Translations under genes and position numbers: made by a program | Notes under the pieces: model-generated | The model's database searches: none | The model's input: the letters and a program-made list of their open reading frames with translations, nothing else | Told to the model about the DNA's origin: nothing | In this document: piece after piece, positions 18,795-27,658 of the stretch | Layout of the letters: each line of letters begins with the position of its first letter | Position numbering within the stretch: position 1 is the stretch's first letter | NCBI GenBank assembly: GCA_910587485.1 | Contig: CAJUKN010000005.1 | Location: 1-64,000 of the forward strand | From: an uncultured Lachnospira sp. | GTDB lineage: Bacteria; Bacillota; Clostridia; Lachnospirales; Lachnospiraceae | Length of the DNA: 64,000 nucleotides | Direction: 5' to 3'

Positions 18795-19637
18795 ATGTTT
18801 GACAAATATAAAAAATATAAAATCATAGCAGTAGTAGTGTTTATCATAGGACTTGCTGTATTTTTATTAGGTAATTTAAAAATTCAATCCGTAAAATCAT
18901 ATCAAGAAGAGCATAAAAATAATGGATATGTTGCTTTAGAAAACGAAACCGATGCTTTATCAACTGCAAAACAAGAATCCAACAAAAAAGAAACAAATGC
19001 TAATGAAACCATATCACCCAAAGAAATACAAGATAAAGAGATAGATGGTCAAACAGCAAATAATAATACAACACTAGATAATTTAGAACAATCTCTATCA
19101 GAAAATGAAACAAATACAGTTTCACCAGAAAATTTAGAAAATAGCACAAATTCAATAGATAAAACGGATTCTAATCAAGTTGTAAATCCTGATAATATAA
19201 ATCTTGATGATTTAGATAAAACACAATCTGAAAATACAACAAGTGAATCTACATCTGAACCACAATATATAACATGCTCTATTGAGATACGCTGTGATGT
19301 GGCAGTAGAATTTAAAGATTCAATTAAAAATGAAGGCATCAAAAATTCGATACCATCTGATGGAACAATTCTTAAAAAGATAAGTTATAAAATTCCTGTT
19401 GGACAAAAAGTATATGATTTTTTAATGCAGGCATGTGTTGATAATCATATTTTAGTTGCTGCCAATAATGGATATGTTACAAGCATTAACAATTTAAGTG
19501 AAAAAGCCATTTCATATGGAAGCGGCTGGATGTATAAGGTAAATGGGATATCACCAAATGTTGGTGCAGTATCCTACACATTAAAAGAAGGCGATACAGT
19601 TTTATGGTATTATGTAAACAATGGTAAAGATGGATAG
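18795..19637 (+). CDS. Membrane-anchored DUF4430 (transcobalamin C-domain-like) ligand-binding protein
   Basis: A 280-residue protein. I chose ATG 18795, 9 bases after GAAGGGA. A signal anchor covers residues 9-28 (IIAVVVFIIGLAVFLLG). A 110-residue low-complexity Asn/Thr/Ser/Glu linker follows, then a DUF4430 domain from about residue 160. That domain has the typical segments VGQKVYDFLMQACVD, GSGWMYKVNGISPN and LKEGDTVLWYYVNNG. DUF4430 is the bacterial relative of the C-terminal domain of transcobalamin and intrinsic factor. First gene of an ECF transporter operon, so it likely hands a corrinoid to the transporter at the outer face of the membrane. Confidence 0.8.
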   Translation: MFDKYKKYKIIAVVVFIIGLAVFLLGNLKIQSVKSYQEEHKNNGYVALENETDALSTAKQESNKKETNANETISPKEIQDKEIDGQTANNNTTLDNLEQSLSENETNTVSPENLENSTNSIDKTDSNQVVNPDNINLDDLDKTQSENTTSESTSEPQYITCSIEIRCDVAVEFKDSIKNEGIKNSIPSDGTILKKISYKIPVGQKVYDFLMQACVDNHILVAANNGYVTSINNLSEKAISYGSGWMYKVNGISPNVGAVSYTLKEGDTVLWYYVNNGKDG

Positions 19638-19712
19638 TCTTCAGAATAAACGTTCTTTGTGTAAAAAATGGTATAAAAATAAAAAAATAATAGACAAGAA
19701 TGGAAAGGTATA

Positions 19713-20615
19713 ATGTATTATTTAGACGGAAAAAGTGCATTTTCTATGTATCACCCAGTAGTTAATTTAATTTATATAGTTTTTACATTGATGATAACAA
19801 TGATAACTTTTAATCCTTATATTATTGGTACATCATGGCTTGTTTCAGCACTTGTTTGGTTGGTTACAAATAAGGAAAATAAATTTATTTTTAATATAAT
19901 AACAGGACTTCCTATTATCATTTTTACAGTGGTTATACAGCCTATTTTTTCTAATACAGGGACAACGGTTTTATTTTATATAAATGATAAAGCTGTTACC
20001 TTAGAAGCATATATGTATGGCATTGTTATGGGTGTTCTTTTTGTTACAGTGATACAGTGGATTGGTTGTTGCAGAGCATTTATTGATTCTGAAAAATTAT
20101 ATTATCTTTTTGGAAGAATTGCGCCGTTGCTTGGGCTTACATTTTCCATGATATTGCGATTTATACCATTATTGCGGTCAAGGTATAGGGAAATTCACGA
20201 TGCACAAATGGCGATGGGAAGACATAGTACATCTGCTAAAAAATTAGACCAATTAAGACAATATTTAAAAGAAATTTCAATTCTGATTTCGTGGTCGTTA
20301 GAAAATTCTATAGAGACGTCAAAATCAATGGAATCAAGAGGATTTGGTGCAAAGGGCAGAACAACATATCATTTATATCGTTTGAAAAAATCTGAAATTG
20401 GGTTGATTGCTATTTTGTTGATAATATTGTGCATAGCACTTTGTATTATTGTGACAGGAAAAGTAACAGTATATTATATGCCTGTTATATTATTTCCACA
20501 AAACAGCATATGGACATATGTAGTATGTTTGTTGTTATTTATTATTGGGTTGCTGCCAGTTTGGTGTGAATTGTTGGCAAAATATAAATTAAATAAAAAT
20601 TTTTTGCGGGAATGA
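19713..20615 (+). CDS. ecfT: ECF transporter T component (EcfT)
   Basis: A 300-residue integral membrane protein of the CbiQ/EcfT family with about six membrane segments. Coupling helices carry the expected motifs MAMGRHS and MESRGFGAKGR, which contact the ATPases. It is the energy-coupling scaffold between the substrate-binding S subunit and the ATPases. It lies 7 bases upstream of the fused ATPase gene. RBS GGAAAGGT. Confidence 0.9.
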   Translation: MYYLDGKSAFSMYHPVVNLIYIVFTLMITMITFNPYIIGTSWLVSALVWLVTNKENKFIFNIITGLPIIIFTVVIQPIFSNTGTTVLFYINDKAVTLEAYMYGIVMGVLFVTVIQWIGCCRAFIDSEKLYYLFGRIAPLLGLTFSMILRFIPLLRSRYREIHDAQMAMGRHSTSAKKLDQLRQYLKEISILISWSLENSIETSKSMESRGFGAKGRTTYHLYRLKKSEIGLIAILLIILCIALCIIVTGKVTVYYMPVILFPQNSIWTYVVCLLLFIIGLLPVWCELLAKYKLNKNFLRE

Positions 20616-20622
20616 GGATAGT

Positions 20623-22320
20623 ATGGCATTGATAGAGTATAAAAATTTCTGTTTTCGATATGCGTTAGCACAACAGGAGACTCTTCATAATATTAATATG
20701 AAGATAGATAAGGGAGAGATGGTTCTTGTAACAGGAGCTTCTGGCTGTGGAAAGACGACATTGTTGTCTATGATTAAAAAAAGTATAATGCCAAACGGTG
20801 AATTTAGTGGTATGGTTACTTACAAAGGCGAGGATATAAAAAATATTGCAGCTTTTCAGATAGGATATGTAGGACAGAATCCCCAAGACCAAATAGTAAC
20901 AGATAAAGTTTGGCATGAGATAGCGTTTGGACTGGAAAATTTGGGATATGAAAATGTGGATATCCGAAAAAAGACTGCTGAGACCGCCGAATATTTTGGC
21001 ATGTCAAAATGGTATCGAATGGATACATCTAAGCTTTCTGGCGGACAGAAACAGTTGTTAAATTTAGCTTCTATTATGGCAATGAATCCAGAAGTACTGG
21101 TATTAGATGAGCCTACTGCACAGCTTGACCCAATAGCAGCACAGAAATTTATAGATATGCTCGTTCGCTTAAATAGAGAGCTTGGCATTACAATTCTTAT
21201 ATCAGAACATAGAACAGAACAGTTATTTAGCATATGTGATAAAATTGTAACAATGAAAGAAGGTTCCGTTTTATATCAGGGAACGCCTTTGCAGGTAGCA
21301 TTATCTATTATTAGAGATTCGCAAGACAGTAAGACATTGCCAACTGCTGCAAAAATTTATTATTATGTAAATGCTTCGCTTACAGATAAAGAACAGATAC
21401 CTTTTAAGCAATTAGAATGGAATAATAAAGAGCAATGTCCATTGACAGTAAGAGAAGGAAGAAATTGGATAGATTCTATACATAATGAACAATGGATTCA
21501 AAACGAAAAAAATTATTCTAAACATAAAGAATATTTTAAAAGAAAAGAATATATTATTAACATTCAAGATGTGAGTTATTGCTATGGCAAAAAAGAAGAT
21601 TTGGTTGTGGAAAATCTTAATCTTACTATTACAAAAGGAGATTTTTTAGCGATAACAGGGGGCAATGGAGCTGGAAAAACAACGATATTAAAATTAATTT
21701 CAGGCGTTTTAAAACCGATTTTGGGCAAGATAAAAGTTTATGGTAAGTGTATCTTTGTATCACAAAATCCAAAAGCAATGTTTACAGAAATTAGTGTAGA
21801 GGAAGAATTGGCAGAAGTTTTGTGCGATTCGCAAAATCAATGGACAAGAGGTCTGTCAAGGGAAGATAAGATTAAAGAAGTTGAAAAAGTGCTTATAAAA
21901 ACAGGGCTTGATAAAGTGAGAAAACAGCATCCATATGATATTAGCGGAGGGCAGCAGCAAAAACTTGCCATTGCAAAAGGATTGCTCTTTAAACCAGATA
22001 TTTTATTGCTTGATGAGCCAACAAAAGGATTAGACCCATCTTTTAAAGAGGAATTGGGAAATTATATTCAATATTTAATAGAGACGCAAAAGCTAACCGT
22101 TGTAATGGTTTCACATGATTTGGATTTTTGTGCAGAATATGCCAGTGAATGTGCATTGATGTTTGACCGTTCTATTGTGTCTAAAGCTGATGTTATTACG
22201 TTCTTTGAACAAAATAACTATTATACAACTTCTGCGGCAAAAATTGCCTCAGGCTATGTCAAAAGTGCTGTGACCTATAGGCAAGTGGGGCAAAAACTGA
22301 AAGACTTTGTTTTAAAATAG
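20623..22320 (+). CDS. Fused ECF transporter ATPases (EcfA-EcfA')
   Basis: A 565-residue protein containing two ABC ATPase domains in tandem, replacing separate EcfA1 and EcfA2. Domain 1: Walker A GASGCGKTTLL, Q-loop VGQNPQDQ, signature LSGGQKQLL, Walker B LVLDEPTAQLDP. Domain 2 starts near residue 310: Walker A GGNGAGKTTILK, signature ISGGQQQKLAIAK, Walker B LLLDEPTKGLDP. Both sites look competent. The linker (residues 225-305) is variable. Cotranscribed with ecfT. Confidence 0.92.
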   Translation: MALIEYKNFCFRYALAQQETLHNINMKIDKGEMVLVTGASGCGKTTLLSMIKKSIMPNGEFSGMVTYKGEDIKNIAAFQIGYVGQNPQDQIVTDKVWHEIAFGLENLGYENVDIRKKTAETAEYFGMSKWYRMDTSKLSGGQKQLLNLASIMAMNPEVLVLDEPTAQLDPIAAQKFIDMLVRLNRELGITILISEHRTEQLFSICDKIVTMKEGSVLYQGTPLQVALSIIRDSQDSKTLPTAAKIYYYVNASLTDKEQIPFKQLEWNNKEQCPLTVREGRNWIDSIHNEQWIQNEKNYSKHKEYFKRKEYIINIQDVSYCYGKKEDLVVENLNLTITKGDFLAITGGNGAGKTTILKLISGVLKPILGKIKVYGKCIFVSQNPKAMFTEISVEEELAEVLCDSQNQWTRGLSREDKIKEVEKVLIKTGLDKVRKQHPYDISGGQQQKLAIAKGLLFKPDILLLDEPTKGLDPSFKEELGNYIQYLIETQKLTVVMVSHDLDFCAEYASECALMFDRSIVSKADVITFFEQNNYYTTSAAKIASGYVKSAVTYRQVGQKLKDFVLK

Positions 22321-22368
22321 AAGACAGTTGTGTTGTTTGATACAAAGTTGCTAAAAAACGAAAGATTT

Positions 22369-22399
22369 TGCGTAAAAAGCAACGCAGAAATGAGGATTA
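22369..22399 (+). promoter_or_regulatory. Stem-loop/AGAAATGAGG leader motif (copy upstream of the ECF S gene)
   Basis: Stem TGCGT (22369-22373) with ACGCA (22382-22386) across an 8-base loop, followed immediately by the AGAAATGAGGATTA box (22386-22399). The same arrangement with different but complementary arms occurs before genes at 29297, 47057 and 49763. An ATG at 22402 opens a 7-codon ORF (MEEKYVY) that overlaps the true S-gene start at 22415. Confidence 0.6.
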
Positions 22400-22414
22400 A
22401 TATGGAGGAAAAAT

Positions 22415-23251
22415 ATGTTTATTAGCACTATATTTTTGATTGTATCATTTGTTCCTCTGATTTTATTATATGAGAATAGAAGGCCACAGGCAAGGGAAAT
22501 TGTAATGATTTCTGTTATGTCTGCATTTACAGTAGTTGCAAATTTAATATGTGCATACACCATTCCATTTCATGCAGGAACAGCAATGGTTATTTTAACA
22601 GGTATAGCATTGGGTGCGCGGGCAGGTTTTGCAACAGGCGCGCTTTCAAGATTTATCTGTAATTTTTTTATGACACAAGGGGCATGGACTGTTTGGGAAA
22701 TGTTGGCATGGGGACTGCTTGGCGCATTAGCAGGCATATTATTTTCAAAGGTTGAAATGATTGGTATTTTAGATAATAGAAGCGAATATAAAAAAGAAGC
22801 AAAAAAAACAGGCATACAAATTTGTATGATACTACTAGTTTGCATCCTTGTTTCTGAAATTATTGGATATGTACTATATTTATTAGGTTCAAATGTAAAT
22901 GAATCTTTTTGGGGTTGGCGAATATATGTATTTGGCTTGATTGGCATGTTGTCATCGCTTCTTTTTAGAAAAAATAAGCTGCCAGTAAATTTTATTACAA
23001 TGACCGTTTTTACTTTTTTAAGTGTATTTGTTTTGTATGGTGGTATTATGAATTTTGCGGCATTTACAATGACACAATCTGCATATAATGGTGGTGTCAA
23101 CGCATTAAAAATGTTATATATTACAGGTCTGCCTTATGATATAGGACATGCGCTAGGAGCAGCTATTTGTGTATTTTTTGCAGGAGAAAGTATTGTGAGA
23201 AAAATGGAGAGAGTAAGGATAAAATATGGGATTATAAAAAGAAAATATTAG
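22415..23251 (+). CDS. ECF transporter S component, probable cobalamin/corrinoid specificity (CbrT-like)
   Basis: A 278-residue membrane protein with about seven segments. Features of ECF S subunits: REIVMISVMSAFTVVANL, then IPFHAGTAMVILTGIALG, then GFATGALSRFICNFF and GAWTVWEMLAWGLLGALAG. Its gene neighbours are the T and A subunits and a DUF4430 protein, and a cobalamin riboswitch controls the convergent partner. The substrate is therefore probably a corrinoid, but the S sequence alone does not prove this. RBS GGAGG 6 bases before the ATG, inside a short overlapping ORF. Confidence 0.8.
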   Translation: MFISTIFLIVSFVPLILLYENRRPQAREIVMISVMSAFTVVANLICAYTIPFHAGTAMVILTGIALGARAGFATGALSRFICNFFMTQGAWTVWEMLAWGLLGALAGILFSKVEMIGILDNRSEYKKEAKKTGIQICMILLVCILVSEIIGYVLYLLGSNVNESFWGWRIYVFGLIGMLSSLLFRKNKLPVNFITMTVFTFLSVFVLYGGIMNFAAFTMTQSAYNGGVNALKMLYITGLPYDIGHALGAAICVFFAGESIVRKMERVRIKYGIIKRKY

Positions 23252-23274
23252 CTTAATTTTTGTTACAAAAACAG

Positions 23275-23319
23275 ACCTCCCGACAATTAACGGGTAAAAA
23301 TAATTCAATTTTTGGAGGT
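23275..23319 (+). promoter_or_regulatory. Possible translational switch upstream of the MATE gene
   Basis: ACCTCC (23275-23280) is perfectly complementary to the Shine-Dalgarno GGAGGT (23314-23319). A competing hairpin, CCCG (23279-23282) with CGGG (23291-23294), would free the ribosome-binding site. Mutually exclusive pairings of this kind suggest regulation of translation, by ligand or by coupling to the upstream gene. No known riboswitch class is recognised. Confidence 0.4.
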
Positions 23320-23327
23320 AAATGAGA

Positions 23328-24743
23328 ATGAAATTATATGATAAAAAGCAGATAGACTGGAAAAATATTTTATTTGATAATAAGACACTATTTGGGTTGC
23401 TTCTGCCAATCATCGTAGAGCAGTTTTTAAATTCATTCATGGGAATGGTAGACACAATGATGGTTTCCACTGTTGGGAGTTATGCTATATCAGCAGTATC
23501 TCTTGTGGATTCAATAAACAATTTAGTCATACAGATATTTGCAGCAATGGCGGCTGGTGCGGTGATTATCTGTTCACAGTATATTGGCAGTGGGAATAAA
23601 GAAGAAAGCAGCAGAACAGCAGGACAAGTTGTGCTTACAGTATTTGTGATTTCATTTTCTGTTACACTATTTTGTATTTTGGGAGGAGAGCGACTTTTAC
23701 GACTGATATTTGGAACAGTTGAAGATTCTGTAATGAAAAACGCATATATTTATTTTATGATAACAGCTATTTCGTATCCGTTTTTGGCGTTATTTAGTGC
23801 AGGAGCAGCATTTTATAGGGCATTTGGCAACTCAAAGTTTCCAATGAAGATATCTGTTATTTCAAATGTCATAAATGTTACAGGAAATGCGTTGTTTATC
23901 TATGCCTTTAAGTGGGGTGTAGCTGGTGCAGCTTTTGCGACACTTTTATCAAGAGTTTTTGGTACAGTGGTAATATATTATTGTTTAAGAAAACCAGAAC
24001 AAACAATTGTGGTAAGAGATTATTTAAAAATTCGACCTGATATGACTCTAATATTGAAAATAATGGCAATAGGCATTCCGGCAGGAATTGAGAATGGTAT
24101 GTTTCAGTTTGGGAAAATTGCCATTTCCTCAACCGTTTCAACAATGGGAACGATGGCAATATCGGCGCAGGCAATGACAGATATTCTTGAAAATGTAAAT
24201 GGTATTTTTAGCAATGGTGTAGGTATTGGGCTTATGACAGTAGTGGGACAGAGTATCGGCGCACATAGAAAAGAAGAAGCAAAGTATTATATTGTCAAAC
24301 TTATGGGGATTGCATGGATAGGAGTAATCGTGTCATGTCTTTTGGTTTTTGCAATTACAAAGCCTGTGACATGGCTTGGCAGAATGGAGCCTGAAGCAGC
24401 AGAAATGTGTTTTAAGCTGGTAGCCGCAATGACGGTTGTGAAACCGCTGTTATGGGTAGGTGCTTTTGGCTTGCCATATGGATTTCGAGCGGCAGGTGAC
24501 GTTAAGTTTTCAATGATTGTTTCTGTCAGTAGTATGTGGCTTTGTCGTGTGGCATTCAGTATTTTTCTTGTAAGAACATTTGATTTTGGACTTAGAGCAA
24601 TATGGATTGGCATTTTTACCGACTGGATTGTCAGAGCGTGTATTTTTTCGGTACGTTTTATTAGTGGCAAATGGCTTCACGAAAATATGGTTGTGCAAAA
24701 GGCATATACCAATGTTGACAACCAAAAAATTAAGAAAAATTGA
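23328..24743 (+). CDS. MATE family multidrug/metabolite efflux transporter
   Basis: A 471-residue, about 12-segment MATE protein. Typical segments are LFGLLLPIIVEQFLNSFMGM, then VDTMMVSTVGSYAISAVSL, and GIPAGIENGMFQFGKI in the second half. ATG 23328 is preferred because GGAGGT lies 8 bases upstream, against 2 for ATG 23322. It follows the S-component gene by 76 bases with no terminator. It is therefore part of, or loosely attached to, the corrinoid transport operon, though its substrate is unknown. Confidence 0.85.
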   Translation: MKLYDKKQIDWKNILFDNKTLFGLLLPIIVEQFLNSFMGMVDTMMVSTVGSYAISAVSLVDSINNLVIQIFAAMAAGAVIICSQYIGSGNKEESSRTAGQVVLTVFVISFSVTLFCILGGERLLRLIFGTVEDSVMKNAYIYFMITAISYPFLALFSAGAAFYRAFGNSKFPMKISVISNVINVTGNALFIYAFKWGVAGAAFATLLSRVFGTVVIYYCLRKPEQTIVVRDYLKIRPDMTLILKIMAIGIPAGIENGMFQFGKIAISSTVSTMGTMAISAQAMTDILENVNGIFSNGVGIGLMTVVGQSIGAHRKEEAKYYIVKLMGIAWIGVIVSCLLVFAITKPVTWLGRMEPEAAEMCFKLVAAMTVVKPLLWVGAFGLPYGFRAAGDVKFSMIVSVSSMWLCRVAFSIFLVRTFDFGLRAIWIGIFTDWIVRACIFSVRFISGKWLHENMVVQKAYTNVDNQKIKKN

Positions 24744-24791
24744 AGCTACAACAGGAATTGTTGTAAAAAGAATTTTAATCTCATCAAGAAA

Positions 24792-24830
24792 GTTCCCCAC
24801 TTCAATGCCGCAGAGACATAAGTGGGGGAC
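24792..24830. repeat. Long hairpin between convergent genes
   Basis: GTTCCCCACTT (24792-24802) pairs with AAGTGGGGGAC (24820-24830), an 11-bp stem with one G-U pair and no T-run. GC-rich hairpins of this look end some IS200/IS605-type elements. No transposase is present, so this may be a remnant or simply a convergent-gene hairpin. A second hairpin, AGCGGAT/ATCCGCT (24872-24892), follows and belongs to another repeat family. Confidence 0.35.
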
Positions 24831-24977
24831 TTGCGTTGCGATAGCAGATAGATGGTTTGAGTAAGTAGCGTAGCGGATTGCGAATATCCGCTTTGACTAT
24901 CATATATAAATATAATTTGTATTAAATATATAGGATATAATCCTTCTGTTTTGCAACAATCCTTTTATATTATTGAC

Positions 24978-26303
24978 TTACTTTTGTATTTGACATATAT
25001 TTGTTGCCTTTACAAATATAGTTAAAGAAAACAAACCTAGAATTACAAATAATACAAGTAATGAGTTATCTCCTGTAGCAGGCGATGTTGAATTATCTGC
25101 ATCCAAATTTGAAGTCGTTTGGTTTTGCTCTGGTGTCTCTGATGGATTTAAAGCCGTTGTAGAATCTTCAGTTGGCTTTTCAGGTTCCTCTATTACTGGC
25201 GGTTTTACTGCTTTAGTAATATCGCTGACATCAAAAGGATTTGATTTTCCTGAAAGTGACATTTGATATGTAACAAGTCCATACAGAGCATCATATGTTG
25301 TAAAAATGCTGTCTTCTCCATAAAATGTGTAGACACCCGGTGTTGTAGAAGATTGATATAGAGAAGTCAATGTATTAAAGGCAACTGCTGAAAGTTCAGT
25401 ATGATTATAGGTTGAGTAAAGTGCTGCTGCAAGCGCAGTAGAATTTTCATTTGGGTTAAACTTGGTAGAATCATTATAATCAGGATAGTTAAACGTACCA
25501 TTTACAGAATCATAATAAGTGTTTGTTGTGTAAGTTAGTATAGTATCTATCAAATTTTTGATTTCTGAATCTGATGTATACATATTATAAAAATAACTGT
25601 AAACATGCGTGTTATTGTCAAGACTATACCCCCAATAATTAATACCTTTTTCTGTAGAGATAGCTTTTAACGCTTTTTTAATTTTTTCAGAAATGGCAGT
25701 ATAATCTTTCATTTCATTGGAATAACTTTCTACTGCAAGATTTACAATACCTAAATGATATGGATTAAGGGCATTCGGGTTTGTGTCATTATAAATAAAG
25801 TCATTTTCTGGTGCCGCATTTAGAATATCATTAAAAAGTGCAACTATATTGTTGTTATTAAAATTGGTTGCATCCTCACCTATAAGACCAAGTACTAATA
25901 AAAGATACGCATAAGATGAATAGTAATCCTTTGAATCAGGTGCATATTCGTTTTTTGCCATATTGAGCGTTCCGTCTGCATTCATAATATTTGTGACAGC
26001 TTCAAGGTAAGCCTTGATATTATCAGAACAATCATATCCAGAACGAATACTTAAGATAAGGCTTTTTGATTGTTCTTTAAAAGTTGAAACATTGGATATT
26101 CCAGAATAATCTGCCTGCTGCATAAGATAGGCAGCACTTTTTTGACTTTCCATTTGTATGACATCCAATGTAGGCGTGGTTGTGTTTGGTGCAGCCAATG
26201 CCAAAAATGTTGATGAAAGCATGATACATACTGTAAGTATGATACAGCTTACATGGTGGTAAAAAGAGTGTTTCTTTGTACCATTTGATAAAAAATCTCT
26301 CAT
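24978..26303 (-). CDS. Wall-anchored alpha/alpha-barrel-like protein under B12 riboswitch control (putative corrinoid-binding surface protein)
   Basis: A 441-residue secreted protein. Start 26303 follows AAGGAGGACAT. A signal peptide covers residues 15-40 (CIILTVCIMLSSTFLALAAP). Residues 55-345 are helical, with repeated units such as SYAYLLLVLGLIG, HLGIVNLAVESY and NENSTALAAALYSTYNH. This is the pattern of prenyltransferase/terpenoid-cyclase alpha-toroids, the fold of the N-terminal half of intrinsic factor and transcobalamin. A Pro/Glu/Thr linker and the sortase-type tail SPATGD, a hydrophobic segment and a short Cys/Lys end anchor it to the wall. Convergent with the ECF operon. The corrinoid role is inferred from the riboswitch and the DUF4430 partner. 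Confidence 0.7.
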   Translation of the reverse strand: MRDFLSNGTKKHSFYHHVSCIILTVCIMLSSTFLALAAPNTTTPTLDVIQMESQKSAAYLMQQADYSGISNVSTFKEQSKSLILSIRSGYDCSDNIKAYLEAVTNIMNADGTLNMAKNEYAPDSKDYYSSYAYLLLVLGLIGEDATNFNNNNIVALFNDILNAAPENDFIYNDTNPNALNPYHLGIVNLAVESYSNEMKDYTAISEKIKKALKAISTEKGINYWGYSLDNNTHVYSYFYNMYTSDSEIKNLIDTILTYTTNTYYDSVNGTFNYPDYNDSTKFNPNENSTALAAALYSTYNHTELSAVAFNTLTSLYQSSTTPGVYTFYGEDSIFTTYDALYGLVTYQMSLSGKSNPFDVSDITKAVKPPVIEEPEKPTEDSTTALNPSETPEQNQTTSNLDADNSTSPATGDNSLLVLFVILGLFSLTIFVKATNICQIQK

Positions 26304-26313
26304 ATGTCCTCCT

Positions 26314-26509
26314 TGCCAGTCTCTCACCAGATGGCGTTTTTTAATAGTTGTATTTTGTACAGATATCCTGACTTGTGGCGTAAAGTTTGCCGTCAAACCG
26401 CCTTCCCGCTAATCCGAATGAGAGACGAATATCACAGTGGCATATGGAGAGACGTGTCCACATACAGTAGAGTGAGCTGTTACGGATTCTAACCGTATTC
26501 CCTGTACAA
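26314..26509 (-). promoter_or_regulatory. Cobalamin (B12) riboswitch
   Basis: Read on the minus strand, a closing stem TTTTGTACAG (26509-26500) pairs with CTGTACAAAA (26363-26354). Inside are the recognisable blocks GGAATACGGT, AACAGCTCACTC, GCCACTGTGATA, GGGAAGGCGG and AGTCAGGATA, the conserved core of AdoCbl-type riboswitches. Downstream, GCCA/TGGC brackets a loop containing GTGAGAGAC. GAGAGAC can pair with a GTCTCTC loop in the aptamer (the expected kissing contact), right next to the ribosome-binding site. Translational repression of the gene at 26303 by cobalamin is expected. Confidence 0.88.
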
Positions 26510-26519
26510 AACCGTAAGC

Positions 26520-26548
26520 ATAATACAATATAAAAATAGGTAAGTCAA
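26520..26548 (-). promoter_or_regulatory. Sigma-A promoter of the riboswitch transcript
   Basis: On the minus strand TTGACT (26548-26543), a 17-base spacer and TATTAT (26525-26520) end 10 bases before the riboswitch closing stem. This places transcription initiation right at the aptamer's 5' end. Confidence 0.75.
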
Positions 26549-26635
26549 TAGTTGCTATTGCGTAATTTTATAATGCAATGTACAATAGTTAAAGATTTTG
26601 TAATTGCAGATAGTGGAAAGGCATTGGTTATTGAC

Positions 26636-27604
26636 ATGTATTATATTGTTTTTGATTTGGAATGGAATCAAAGCCCAGAAGGAAAAGATTTTTCTAAAGC
26701 GGACTTGCCATTTGAAATAATACAGATTGGTGCGGTAAAATTAAATGAAAAATTTGAAACGATGTCACAGTTTAATCGTTTTGTAAAACCGACCGTTTAT
26801 CATACATTGCATAAAAAAGTAGGAGAACTGTTAAATGTTACAATGGAAGATATTGTAGATAAAGGTGGTTCTTTTGTGGATATCTTTAAAGAATTTATAC
26901 AATGGTGTGGAGAATCTTATATTTTTTGCACATGGGGCAGTATGGATTTAACAGAGCTGCAAAGAAATATGAAATTTTACAATATTGATTATCAATTTGA
27001 TAAACCACTTTTATTTTATGATGTACAAAAGTTATATAGCTTGTGTTTTCAAGATGGAAAACAGAGAATAACACTTCAACATGCAATTGAACAATTAGAA
27101 CTGCCACAGATAGAAGGTTATCATGCTGCAGATAATGATGCTAGATATACAGCACAAGTTTTGTCGCTTATTGATATGAAAAAAGTAGAAATATTTTATA
27201 GTGTTGATACATTTTATCCACCTATGACAAGGAAAGATGAGATTCATCTTGATTTTGGCTTATATGAAAAATATATATCAAAAGGATTTGCAACCAGAGA
27301 AATTGCTGCCAGTGATAGGGAAGTGCGTTCCTGCAAATGTTTTCGCTGTAAAAAGGCAGCAAAAAGAGTTATTAAATGGTTTTCAACGAACAATAAAGCG
27401 TATTATGGATTGTTTCAATGTGAAGAGCATGGCTTGATAAAAGGACGCATCCGAATAAAATGTTCCGATGATGGGCAGTATTATGCGATTAAGATTATGA
27501 AATTGACCGATGAGACTGGTGCGCAGTATATAAAAAATAAGCAAAATAAAGAGCGGGAACACAGAAAAATGGTGAAGTTAAAGGCTTCTAAAGAACAAAA
27601 ATAA
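26636..27604 (+). CDS. DEDDh 3'-5' exonuclease (DnaQ/KapD-like)
   Basis: A 322-residue exonuclease. ATG 26636 gives MYYIVFDLEWNQ, the usual start, with catalytic Asp7 and Glu9. Further DEDDh residues are in FCTWGSMDLTEL and EGYHAADNDARYTA (His and Asp). Family members trim 3' ends of RNA or DNA. The C-terminal 100 residues add a Cys-containing segment (CKCFRCKKAAK ... FQCEEHG) that looks like a small zinc ribbon, then a basic Lys/Glu-rich tail. Such a ribbon suggests nucleic-acid binding. Divergent from the riboswitch gene. Confidence 0.85.
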   Translation: MYYIVFDLEWNQSPEGKDFSKADLPFEIIQIGAVKLNEKFETMSQFNRFVKPTVYHTLHKKVGELLNVTMEDIVDKGGSFVDIFKEFIQWCGESYIFCTWGSMDLTELQRNMKFYNIDYQFDKPLLFYDVQKLYSLCFQDGKQRITLQHAIEQLELPQIEGYHAADNDARYTAQVLSLIDMKKVEIFYSVDTFYPPMTRKDEIHLDFGLYEKYISKGFATREIAASDREVRSCKCFRCKKAAKRVIKWFSTNNKAYYGLFQCEEHGLIKGRIRIKCSDDGQYYAIKIMKLTDETGAQYIKNKQNKEREHRKMVKLKASKEQK

Positions 27605-27658
27605 TAATATTTTATAATCAAGCATATAAATTGGGATTTGAAATCGAGGTGATTGTCA

